Positions 1 to 4,768 of a stretch of 8,698 bases of DNA are shown here, piece by piece. Position 1 is the first letter of the stretch. Every line of letters begins with the position of its first letter. Both the position numbers and the translations under genes were made by a program. This stretch comes from JBDTNK01 sp039933775 (GTDB lineage Bacteria; Chloroflexota; Limnocylindria; QHBO01), in contig JBDTNK010000080.1 of assembly GCA_039933775.1 (NCBI GenBank), positions 1 to 8,698 of the forward strand, in the 5' to 3' direction. Below the pieces are notes generated by a model. The model was given only the letters and a program-made list of their open reading frames with translations, did not search any database and had not been told where the DNA came from.

Positions 1-323
1 TCGAAGCTGAAGATGCCGCGGAATGGCGCGACGAACGGCTCGGTGGCGCCGTACACGAAGTCCACCAGCCCGTTGCCGGCGTTCGCGCCGAGCAGCAGCA
101 GGATGATGCGCAGCGCGATCAGCACGGTGAGGATGCCGAAGAGCAGGATCACGATCCGGCGCACGTAGTAGAGCGGCCCGGGTCCGGAGTCGACGGCGCG
201 GGCGTAACCGCCCCCGTCGGCGTTGACGTTGACTTGGCTGCCGGCCGGCTGGACGGGTTCGCGTTCCACGTATCGTTCTCGCTCGACGACCGTGTCGGCG
301 TCGCGCGGCTCTTGATAAGTCAC
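1..323 (-). CDS. YggT family membrane protein, C-terminus cut by window edge
   Basis: Only the first 107 residues are visible; the gene runs off the left edge. Residues 1-50 are a polar, charged, probably disordered cytoplasmic tail. A hydrophobic helix follows at about 56-79, then the segment from LRIILLLLGANAGN to EPFVAPFRGIF (about 71-105), which closely matches the first repeat of YggT proteins (PF02325), where an N-P-F or equivalent and a P-F-x-x-P-F/FRxxxP pattern follow the first helix. YggT proteins are small integral membrane proteins, often linked to cell division or osmotic stress, but their biochemical role is not settled. The start is GTG at 321-323, chosen because a strong GGAGGAGG ribosome site lies about 10 nt upstream (331-340). 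The N-terminal tail is longer than in minimal family members. The gene lies 97 nt downstream of the methyltransferase; a weak hairpin (404-418) sits in that gap without a T-run. Confidence 0.85.
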   Translation of the reverse strand, partial: MTYQEPRDADTVVERERYVEREPVQPAGSQVNVNADGGGYARAVDSGPGPLYYVRRIVILLFGILTVLIALRIILLLLGANAGNGLVDFVYGATEPFVAPFRGIFSF

Positions 324-420
324 GTTCTGGTTCCTCCTCCTCGGCAGGACCGATACCGCAGCGCGGCACGTCCCGTCGCCTCCTACAAGTCGCGTGCCAG
401 CTTGCTCGGTGAGCGAGCGT

Positions 421-1125
421 CTACTCCGGAACGCCGAAGCTGCCGATGAGCGGCACGAACACCACGCCCTCCAGTTCGCGACGCTCGAGATCGTCGCCGT
501 GGCGCTCGATGAGCGTCAGAACCTGGTGCTCGCGGCCGCCGACCGGCAGGACGAGGCGACCACCGTCGCGGTCCAGCTGGTCGAGCAGCGGCTGCGGAAC
601 CTGCGGGCCGCCGGCGGTGACGAGAATCGATCGGTACGGCGCGTTCGGCGGCCATCCCTGCGTGCCGTCGCCGATGGTGAGCTGCACGGCCTCGCCGTAG
701 CCTGCAGCGGCCAGACGCTCGCCGGCGCTGTGGCTCAACGCCGCGTGGCGCTCGATGCTGGTGACGTTGGCACCAAGCTCGGCCAGGATCGCCGCGGCGT
801 AGCCGCTCCCGGTGCCGACCTCCAGGACCTGCGCGCCGCGGTAGCCGGCATCGGTCGAGGGACGAGCCGCTATCGTCATGGTGGCGACGACGTACGGCTG
901 CGACATTGTCTGGCCCTCCGCCGCGGGGAGGGCGCGATCGGCATACGCCTCGTCGGCGAGCGCCTCGTCCTCCACGAACGCGTGACGCGGCACACTGCGG
1001 AACGCGCGGAGAAGCTCGGGATCATTGATGCTGCGCGCCTCGAGCTGCGTCGCGACCATCCGTTCGCGGGCCGCGAGGTATCGGTCTGGCTCAGGCGGCG
1101 ATGACTGGTGACGTCTCCAGAACAT
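421..1125 (-). CDS. pcm: Protein-L-isoaspartate O-methyltransferase
   Basis: Cytosolic repair enzyme that transfers a methyl group from S-adenosylmethionine to abnormal L-isoaspartyl residues in aged proteins, starting their return to L-aspartate. At 234 residues it is near the usual family length (about 200-230). Family marks are in order: the N-terminal RERMVATQLEARSIND segment (20-35), the signature GQTMSQPYVVATM (71-83), the SAM-binding loop LEVGTGSGY (101-109), the acidic end of strand 2 in SIER (123-126), GDG (152-154), the APYRSILVTAGGPQVP segment (162-177) and a C-terminal FVPLIGSFG (223-231). The ATG at 1125 has an AAGGCGG-like site about 9 nt upstream. The next in-frame ATG (Met23) would cut into the conserved N-terminus. 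It starts 23 nt after the YtxH-like gene ends, so the two are probably one transcript. All catalytic motifs look intact. Confidence 0.95.
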   Translation of the reverse strand: MFWRRHQSSPPEPDRYLAARERMVATQLEARSINDPELLRAFRSVPRHAFVEDEALADEAYADRALPAAEGQTMSQPYVVATMTIAARPSTDAGYRGAQVLEVGTGSGYAAAILAELGANVTSIERHAALSHSAGERLAAAGYGEAVQLTIGDGTQGWPPNAPYRSILVTAGGPQVPQPLLDQLDRDGGRLVLPVGGREHQVLTLIERHGDDLERRELEGVVFVPLIGSFGVPE

Positions 1126-1148
1126 CGCCGCACGGCCGCCTTGTCAGG

Positions 1149-1439
1149 CTATGAGGCCGATGCGGTGCTCGTCGATCGCGTGCGCCGACCATTGGCGGCC
1201 GGCTTGGGCGCGTCGGCAGATGCGTCGGCCGCACCATCGGTCTGTGCGGCCTGGCCGCCCGTACCGTTGTCGTAGGTGCCGAGCGTGGCGGCGTCGAGCA
1301 GGTCGTTGAGCAGGCGATCAGCGCGCTCGCGCACCAGGCGACGCGTTTCCTGACCGCTGCGCGGAGCGAGCAGGACACCCACGGCCAGGCCGAGGAAGAA
1401 GAAGCGAATCGCGATGCGAACGCGGCTGAACATGCGCAT
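1149..1439 (-). CDS. YtxH-like small membrane protein
   Basis: A 96-residue protein with one hydrophobic segment at about 12-25 (FFFLGLAVGVLLAP), followed at once by APRSGQETRRLV (25-36) and a basic amphipathic stretch. This is the YtxH pattern (PF12732): a short glycine-rich membrane helix, then a conserved A-P-x-S-G-x-E-T/L-R motif. These proteins are often linked to general stress in Firmicutes and other phyla, but the molecular role is unknown. The last third (about 56-96) is an Ala/Asp/Thr-rich, low-complexity tail with no recognisable fold. The ATG at 1439 is preferred over the internal Met3 because GAGG lies about 6 nt upstream of it. It is probably the first gene of a unit with pcm, with its own promoter candidate at 1479-1487. 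Confidence 0.8.
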   Translation of the reverse strand: MRMFSRVRIAIRFFFLGLAVGVLLAPRSGQETRRLVRERADRLLNDLLDAATLGTYDNGTGGQAAQTDGAADASADAPKPAANGRRTRSTSTASAS

Positions 1440-1478
1440 CAGACCTCGTAAGGGGAGTTGGGCATGAGTGGGGCAAGA

Positions 1479-1487
1479 AGTGTACCA
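1479..1487 (-). promoter_or_regulatory. Candidate extended -10 promoter for the YtxH-pcm unit
   Basis: On the minus strand the sequence reads TGG-TACACT, a TGn extended -10 element with a TAnnnT hexamer. Transcription would begin near 1472, leaving a leader of about 33 nt. No good -35 box is seen at 16-18 nt upstream, which extended -10 promoters tolerate. The same architecture occurs before csp (2068-2076) and the response regulator (4187-4195). A short motif in GC-rich DNA can arise by chance, so this is a moderate call. Confidence 0.4.
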
Positions 1488-1530
1488 CCGACCCGGGCGG
1501 CGGCCGATTTCGCGGTCATTGGGGCGGTTC

Positions 1531-1660
1531 TTGATTCACATGGGTGGGTCAGATCGCGCGGATCGAGGTCCAGATGCGCGATTTGATGCACCTGGGTGGG
1601 TCAAATCCCACCGGGCGGCCACCTGATGCGCGATCTGAGTCACCCAGTTGGTTCAACAGC
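1531..1660. repeat. Palindromic intergenic repeat cluster, locus 1 (three copies)
   Basis: Three related units lie between the csp terminator and the YtxH promoter. Copy 1 (1531-1555) and copy 2 (1583-1607) match over 25 bp with three mismatches, 52 bp apart, sharing TGGGTGGGTCA then ATC. Copy 2 with flanks (1580-1607) is nearly palindromic: GATTTGA, CACC, TG, GGTG, then TCAAATC. Copy 3 (1632-1656) is a degenerate palindrome: GATCTGA, CACC, GTTG, TTCAAC. GCGCGAT or its complement flanks the units. The ideal half-unit is GCGCGATYTGAACCACC followed by its mirror. The interval 1441-1699 otherwise shows only the promoter candidate. The same family recurs at 5548-5687, so these look like dispersed REP-like elements rather than a local accident. 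Confidence 0.8.
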
Positions 1661-1699
1661 CGGGGGCGGTCGCCCTCCGCGACAATTCGGGCAACGAAA

Positions 1700-1725
1700 A
1701 GGACCCGGTCTTGCGACCGGGTCCT
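1700..1725 (-). terminator. Intrinsic terminator of the cold-shock gene
   Basis: A perfect 11-bp stem (AGGACCCGGTC with GACCGGGTCCT) closes a 4-nt loop. On the minus strand it is followed by TTTTCGTTG, so the stem ends in a short T-run. It starts 28 nt after the csp stop codon. The stem strength and position make this a standard Rho-independent terminator ending the csp transcript. Confidence 0.9.
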
Positions 1726-1753
1726 GACGGATTCGGAAATCCGCGAAAGGTGG

Positions 1754-1960
1754 CTAGTTAGCCGCCTCGACACGAACGGCGCGATCGCCCTTCGGTCCGC
1801 TCTGGATCTCGAAGCTGACATTCTCTCCGCCACCGAGACGATCGAACTCCAGCGAGCTGGAGAGGCCGTCCTTGTGGAAGAAGTACTCCTTGCCGTCTTC
1901 GCCGGTGATGAAGCCGAAGCCGCGGTCAGAGATGACCTTCTTGATGGTTCCGTTAGTCAT
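1754..1960 (-). CDS. Cold-shock protein (CspA family)
   Basis: A 68-residue single cold-shock domain, the normal length for bacterial Csps, which bind single-stranded nucleic acid and act as RNA chaperones. RNP1 is RGFGFI (13-18) and RNP2 is EYFFHKD (25-31), both with the usual aromatic binding residues. The canonical K-W-F-N segment near residue 10 is KVIS here, so the usual surface tryptophan is missing; the segment IKKVISDRGFGFI resembles a variant I associate with GC-rich soil bacteria. The ATG at 1960 is chosen because the family begins M-x-x-G-T-I/V-K. GAGAAGAG lies 9 nt upstream (1970-1977). The in-frame extension to 2044 would be non-homologous leader sequence. The gene appears monocistronic, with its own promoter, a leader of about 100 nt and a terminator. 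Confidence 0.97.
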   Translation of the reverse strand: MTNGTIKKVISDRGFGFITGEDGKEYFFHKDGLSSSLEFDRLGGGENVSFEIQSGPKGDRAVRVEAAN

Positions 1961-2063
1961 GATCAAACACTCTTCTCTCTTCTCGAACTCACTTACGAAC
2001 GCAGGATCGGTTCGAGAAGAACCTGTCGACCAAACGCAGTCCACCGCGAACGCTCGGGTGGAC
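1961..2063 (-). promoter_or_regulatory. Structured 5' leader of the cold-shock gene
   Basis: About 100 nt separate the predicted transcript start from the csp ATG. At the very 5' end, GTCCACC (2063-2057) pairs perfectly with GGTGGAC (2045-2039). Further down, two structures compete. GGTTC and GAACC (2023-2019 and 2013-2009) form a 5-bp hairpin with a 5-nt loop. TCTTCTCGAAC (2020-2010) instead pairs over 11 bp with GTTCGAGAAGA (1988-1978). That second arm holds the first of two tandem GAGAAGA copies; the second copy (1977-1971) is the ribosome site, so TCTTCTC (2020-2014) could also shift register and cover it. Long structured leaders are known for cspA-type genes, where folding controls translation with temperature. 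The pairings are read from the sequence; the switching role is inferred. Confidence 0.55.
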
Positions 2064-2067
2064 GATC

Positions 2068-2076
2068 ATCATACCA
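2068..2076 (-). promoter_or_regulatory. Extended -10 promoter of the cold-shock gene
   Basis: The minus strand reads TGG-TATGAT, an extended -10 with a hexamer one base from consensus. A weak -35 candidate, GGGTCA, lies 17 nt upstream, at the stop codon of the coiled-coil gene. The start would fall near 2061-2063, just at the 5' hairpin. The element lies downstream of the coiled-coil gene, so csp can be transcribed separately from the response-regulator operon. No convincing terminator separates them, so read-through is possible. Confidence 0.6.
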
Positions 2077-2087
2077 CCAAACGCAAG

Positions 2088-2630
2088 CTATGACCCGCCC
2101 GCCTCTTTGCGGGAAGGCAGCTCGTGCTTCGAGTCGGCAAGCTCGGGCTTCGCGGCAAGCTCGCGCTTTGACGCGGCAAGCTCACGTTTGGCCGCGGCAA
2201 GCTCGGGCTTCGCGGCTGGCAGTGCCGCGGCGGCGCCGCCCTCTTCCGCTTCATCGTCCGGTTGCGCGTAGCCCCAGGCGTAGCGTTCGTTCATCGTCTC
2301 GATCGCCTTGAGCACCTCGGCGCGTGCCTCGCGCAGGAGGCGCTGCATCTCGATCGCGGCCTCATGGTCGCCCTCGGGCCGCTCGATCTCGGTCGACAGC
2401 GCGGCGCGCAGCCGCACGTAGGCCTGGATCGCGTCGTTCGCGGTGCGCGTCACCTGGTTCGTGGTCTCGCGCAGCATGCGCAGTCGCTCGGACTCGCGAT
2501 GCTCGCTCAGCAGCCGCCGGTCGAGCGTCTCGCGCAGCTCGGTGATGGCGACGCTGGCGTCCTGCACGACGCGGATATCGGCGCGGCGGCGTCCCAGGCG
2601 GGTGTGACGGAGGTGGGTCGGCAAGCTCAT
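2088..2630 (-). CDS. Coiled-coil protein of unknown function, coupled to the response regulator
   Basis: I do not recognise this 180-residue protein. It has no signal peptide or membrane segment, so it is probably cytoplasmic. Residues 1-22 are basic. About 24-83 and 88-117 look like charged amphipathic helices likely to form coiled coils. An acidic linker (QPDDEAEEGG, about 123-132) follows, then about 34 residues of heptad-like repeats (140-173), with units such as AKPELAA, AKRELAA, SKRELAA and SKHELPS. The ATG at 2630 lies 3 nt after the regulator's TGA, with GGAG inside the regulator's last codons, so translation is probably coupled. A role as partner or effector of that regulator is only a guess from position. 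The C-terminal repeat looks recently expanded at DNA level. Confidence 0.75.
   Translation of the reverse strand: MSLPTHLRHTRLGRRRADIRVVQDASVAITELRETLDRRLLSEHRESERLRMLRETTNQVTRTANDAIQAYVRLRAALSTEIERPEGDHEAAIEMQRLLREARAEVLKAIETMNERYAWGYAQPDDEAEEGGAAAALPAAKPELAAAKRELAASKRELAAKPELADSKHELPSRKEAGGS
2117..2216. repeat. In-frame tandem repeat in the coiled-coil gene
   Basis: Degenerate units of about 20 bp, built round GCAAGCTCGGGCTTCGCG, encode the [AS]K[RP]ELAA repeats. Two 22-bp stretches, 2135-2156 and 2195-2216, are identical and lie 60 bp apart (about three units). One unit codes for six residues rather than seven, so the heptad phase slips once. Such an array can change copy number by slippage or recombination while staying in frame. 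Confidence 0.75.
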
Positions 2631-2633
2631 CGG

Positions 2634-4103
2634 TCAGTCTCCAAGGCCGTACTCGCGGATCTTCGTGTACAGCAGGCGGCGGTAAATCCCCAGCTCTTCG
2701 GCAGCCTTGGACCGATTCCCACCGGCGCGCTCCAGCGCCTGGCTGATGAGCCGCTTCTCGAGCTCGGCGACGGCTCCCTTGAAGGTGTCGTGGCCGTTCG
2801 CCCCCGCGCCATGGCCATGGCCAATGCCATTGCCGTTGCTGGTGGCGGCGACATCGGTCTCTGGGGCATCGGTCTCCGGCGGTGCCGCGGTCTTGCGTGC
2901 GGCAAGGCGCGCTCGGTCGCGCGCCTCCTGGGTATCGCCGAAGGGCAGGTGGTCGGGAGTGATGGTCAAGCCGCGCGACAGGACAACGGCGCGCTCGACG
3001 GCATTCTCGAGCTCGCGGACGTTGCCTGGCCAGTCGTAGCCCGTGAGGTACTCGAGCGCCTCCTCGGAGATGGTGGTCGGGATCGCCCCGGGCGCGTGCC
3101 GGAACTTGACCAGGAAGTGCTCGACCAGCGACGGGATGTCGTCCTTGCGCTCGCGCAGCGGCGGCATGTGGATGTGGATCACGTTGAGGCGGTAGTAGAG
3201 GTCCTCGCGGAAGCGGCTCTTCTCGACCTCGATGCTCAGGTTGCGGTTCGTGGCGGTGATGACGCGCAGGTCCACCTTGATGGGGGTGTTCGACCCGATG
3301 CGCTCGAACTCGCGCTCCTGCAGGATGCGCAGCAGCTTGGTCTGCGTGCCCAGGGTCATCTCGCCGATCTCGTCCAGGAAGATCGTGCCCTTGTTCGCCA
3401 TCTCGAAGCGGCCCTTGCGCATGGCCATGGCGCCGGTGAAGCTGCCCTTCTCGTGGCCGAAGAGCTCTGTCTCGAGCAGGGACTCCGGCAGCGCGGCGCA
3501 GCTCACCTTGACCAGCGGGTAGGGATTTCGCTTGCTGGCCCGATGGAGTGCCTCGGCCACCAGCTCCTTGCCAGTTCCGCTCTCGCCGGTGATCAGCACG
3601 GTCGCCTCCGAGCTGGCCACCTTACCGATGAGCTTGTAGACCTCCTGCATCGGCCGGGAATTGCCCACGATGCGCTCGCGCTCCGCTGCCGACTTGCCGA
3701 GCTCCAGGCGCAGGGCGCTCACCTCATTCGCCATCTCCTGGTGCTCGAAGACGCGCCGCAGCGTGGCGAGCAGGTCGTCGAGCTCGAAGGGCTTGGTGAC
3801 GTAGTCGTACGCGCCCTGCTCCATGGCCTTGATGGCGATCGAGCTGCCGCCGAAGGCGGTCATCATGATCACCTCCAGCTCGCTGTGTTGCTGCTTCAGC
3901 TGCTTCAGCGTTGCGAGTCCGTCAGCATCGGGCAGCTTGACGTCCATCATCACCAGATCCGGGCGGCGCTTCTCGATCTCTGCGAGCGCGGCGGCGCTGG
4001 TTCCCACCTTGCGCACCGCGTACTCCGGCTCGAGCAGGTCGGTGAGCATGTCGCGGATAGCTGCGTCGTCATCGACGATGAGCACGGAGCGACGGTCAGC
4101 CAA
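2634..4103 (-). CDS. Sigma-54-dependent response regulator, NtrC/AtoC type
   Basis: A 489-residue bacterial enhancer-binding protein with all three expected domains. The receiver domain (about 6-120) has the acidic pair D11-D12, phospho-acceptor D54 in MMDVKLPDADG, T82 and K104. The AAA+ domain (about 144-385) has Walker A GESGTGKE (173-180), a sigma-54 contact loop GSFTGA (220-225; the usual form is GAFTGA), Walker B IFLDEIGEM (241-249), arginine-finger region FREDLYYRL (298-306) and WPGNVREL (358-365). A Gly/Asn/His/Ala-rich linker (about 391-438) leads to a Fis-type helix-turn-helix (445-485, GNRSKAAEELGIYRRLLYTK). Phosphorylation would drive ATP-dependent opening of sigma-54 promoters. 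The start is TTG at 4103, with AGGAGA 9 nt upstream; later starts would remove receiver strand 1. No histidine kinase is adjacent, so it is an orphan here. The targets are unknown. Confidence 0.96.
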   Translation of the reverse strand: MADRRSVLIVDDDAAIRDMLTDLLEPEYAVRKVGTSAAALAEIEKRRPDLVMMDVKLPDADGLATLKQLKQQHSELEVIMMTAFGGSSIAIKAMEQGAYDYVTKPFELDDLLATLRRVFEHQEMANEVSALRLELGKSAAERERIVGNSRPMQEVYKLIGKVASSEATVLITGESGTGKELVAEALHRASKRNPYPLVKVSCAALPESLLETELFGHEKGSFTGAMAMRKGRFEMANKGTIFLDEIGEMTLGTQTKLLRILQEREFERIGSNTPIKVDLRVITATNRNLSIEVEKSRFREDLYYRLNVIHIHMPPLRERKDDIPSLVEHFLVKFRHAPGAIPTTISEEALEYLTGYDWPGNVRELENAVERAVVLSRGLTITPDHLPFGDTQEARDRARLAARKTAAPPETDAPETDVAATSNGNGIGHGHGAGANGHDTFKGAVAELEKRLISQALERAGGNRSKAAEELGIYRRLLYTKIREYGLGD

Positions 4104-4186
4104 AGGTGGTGTTCTCCTGGGGAGATGGGATGCTCGGGCGGCAGCGCGGGCAGCGCGATCACCGTATTGGAGGCGGGATGGCCAAC

Positions 4187-4195
4187 AGTATAGCA
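4187..4195 (-). promoter_or_regulatory. Candidate extended -10 promoter of the response regulator
   Basis: The minus strand reads TGC-TATACT, an extended -10 with a hexamer one base from TATAAT, in a locally AT-richer patch. Transcription would begin near 4180 and give a leader of about 77 nt before the TTG start. No clear -35 box is present at 16-18 nt, and no GG-N10-GC sigma-54 promoter was seen here, so a housekeeping sigma factor is the likely user. Confidence 0.55.
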
Positions 4196-4251
4196 GATTG
4201 TTCGCTAAGCGTACAGGCGCCGGTCATGTGCGGGCCTGGTCGGCGAGCCAA

Positions 4252-4476
4252 GGCCAGTGGTGCCTGCGGGCCAGTGCCAGTGGTGCCAGCGCCCTGGTGC
4301 CGCGGTCCTGCCAGCCACACTGGCCGATCGACCGACAAGGTGGGCTCCCTCCGTCGGTCGGCCAGTCTCACTGGCCGCACGGCCCAAGAATGGGCCATAT
4401 CGCCGGTTCGTTCGTCGATCGGCCAGCCAGGCTGGCATCCAGCACCATGCGCGGACGGCAGCTCGCCGGTTCGTTC
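4252..4476. repeat. Cluster of GGCCAGT-type palindromes and short direct repeats
   Basis: Several related palindromes crowd the region 60-290 nt upstream of the regulator promoter. The best is GGCCAGT-CTC-ACTGGCC (4360-4376), with perfect 7-bp arms. GCCAGCC-A-GGCTGGC (4422-4436) also has perfect arms. GCCAG-CCACA-CTGGC (4310-4324) has 5-bp arms. A larger inverted pair joins 4319-4336 to 4353-4366 (ACTGGCCG and ACCGAC against GTCGGT and CGGCCAGT). GGCCCA-AGAA-TGGGCC (4381-4396) is a further hairpin. Direct repeats include GCCAGTGGTGCC (4253-4264 and 4276-4287) and TCGCCGGTTCGTTC (4400-4413 and 4463-4476). They could be operators for a dimeric Fis-type or other regulator, or degenerate mobile repeats. 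Confidence 0.65.
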
Positions 4477-4494
4477 CGCAGCCACGCGCCGCGC

Positions 4495-4669
4495 GATTCA
4501 CCACCGAATGAGACGGCCGACAACTCTGAGCTACCGGCCGTGGTATTCGCCCCAGAATGAAGGCGGGCCGAATGGACGGCGAGAGCGGCCAAGCGGCCCC
4601 GTTTCATTCCCACCTGACTGAGACGGCGGGCAACTCGGAGCTACCGAACATTCGATTCGGTGGTGAATC
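4495..4669. repeat. 175-bp element with 15-bp inverted ends and an internal direct repeat
   Basis: The ends are perfect inverted repeats: GATTCACCACCGAAT (4495-4509) and ATTCGGTGGTGAATC (4655-4669). Inside, a 28-bp segment beginning TGAGACGGC (4509-4536) recurs at 4619-4646 with three mismatches, 110 bp away; the conserved core is CAACTC, one variable base, then GAGCTACCG. The first copy sits in a hairpin with perfect 7-bp arms ACGGCCG and CGGCCGT (4513-4519 and 4535-4541) that presents the core as its loop. No target-site duplication or open frame is evident. It may be a small MITE-like element or a structured RNA; the strand of any RNA is unknown. Confidence 0.6.
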
Positions 4670-4768
4670 ACCGAGCGCCAAGACGCGTTACGCGCTCGAA
4701 GCGAGGGGCGGGTGAAGGAGCGGCACGTGGTAGGGGCGGCTGGCGCTCGGGCAATCCCTCGCGCAGGC

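Larger units (their letters stand above)
4104..4768. other. Long non-coding interval upstream of the response regulator
   Basis: This stretch of 665 nt holds no convincing gene. Open frames in it (for example 4159-4485 and 4205-4504, minus strand) have low-complexity products made of Arg, Gly, Pro and Trp, lack ribosome sites and simply translate the local palindromes. It is far longer than the other gaps here. It contains the leader and promoter of the regulator (4104-4195), a palindrome cluster (4252-4476) and an element with inverted ends (4495-4669). In 4670-4768 I see nothing beyond a short palindrome, GGTGAATCACC (4662-4672), at its left boundary. Confidence 0.7.

Noticed and set aside
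394..1104. A 236-residue plus-strand open frame opposite pcm
   Set aside because: The minus strand carries every isoaspartate methyltransferase motif; the plus-strand product resembles no family.
1531..1660. A CRISPR array or attachment site at the repeat cluster
   Set aside because: Units are degenerate, palindromic, few and in mixed orientation, with no uniform spacers, no cas genes, and no integrase or tRNA nearby.
1961..2044. N-terminal extension of the cold-shock protein to 2044
   Set aside because: The extra 28 residues are unlike any Csp and lie in the structured leader; the ATG at 1960 gives the normal family length.
2098..2113. A hairpin CCCGC-N6-GCGGG as terminator of the response-regulator operon
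   Set aside because: The stem has only 5 bp, lies partly inside the coiled-coil gene and has no T-run on the minus strand.
2262..4193. A 643-residue open frame on the plus strand
   Set aside because: It lies antisense to the response regulator, whose domains and catalytic motifs are complete. The product is rich in Leu, Ala, Arg and His with no domain pattern, as expected from the opposite strand of a GC-rich gene.
4159..4613. Overlapping minus-strand frames of 80-108 residues in the non-coding interval
   Set aside because: They have repetitive RPVRLAD- and RPVWLAG-like products that only translate the palindromes, with no ribosome sites and several frames open at once. High GC explains the lack of stops.
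4647..4673. A tRNA T-arm-like sequence (TTCGATTC) near 4651
   Set aside because: No acceptor stem, anticodon arm or CCA fits around it on either strand; the similarity comes from the inverted repeat of the 175-bp element.
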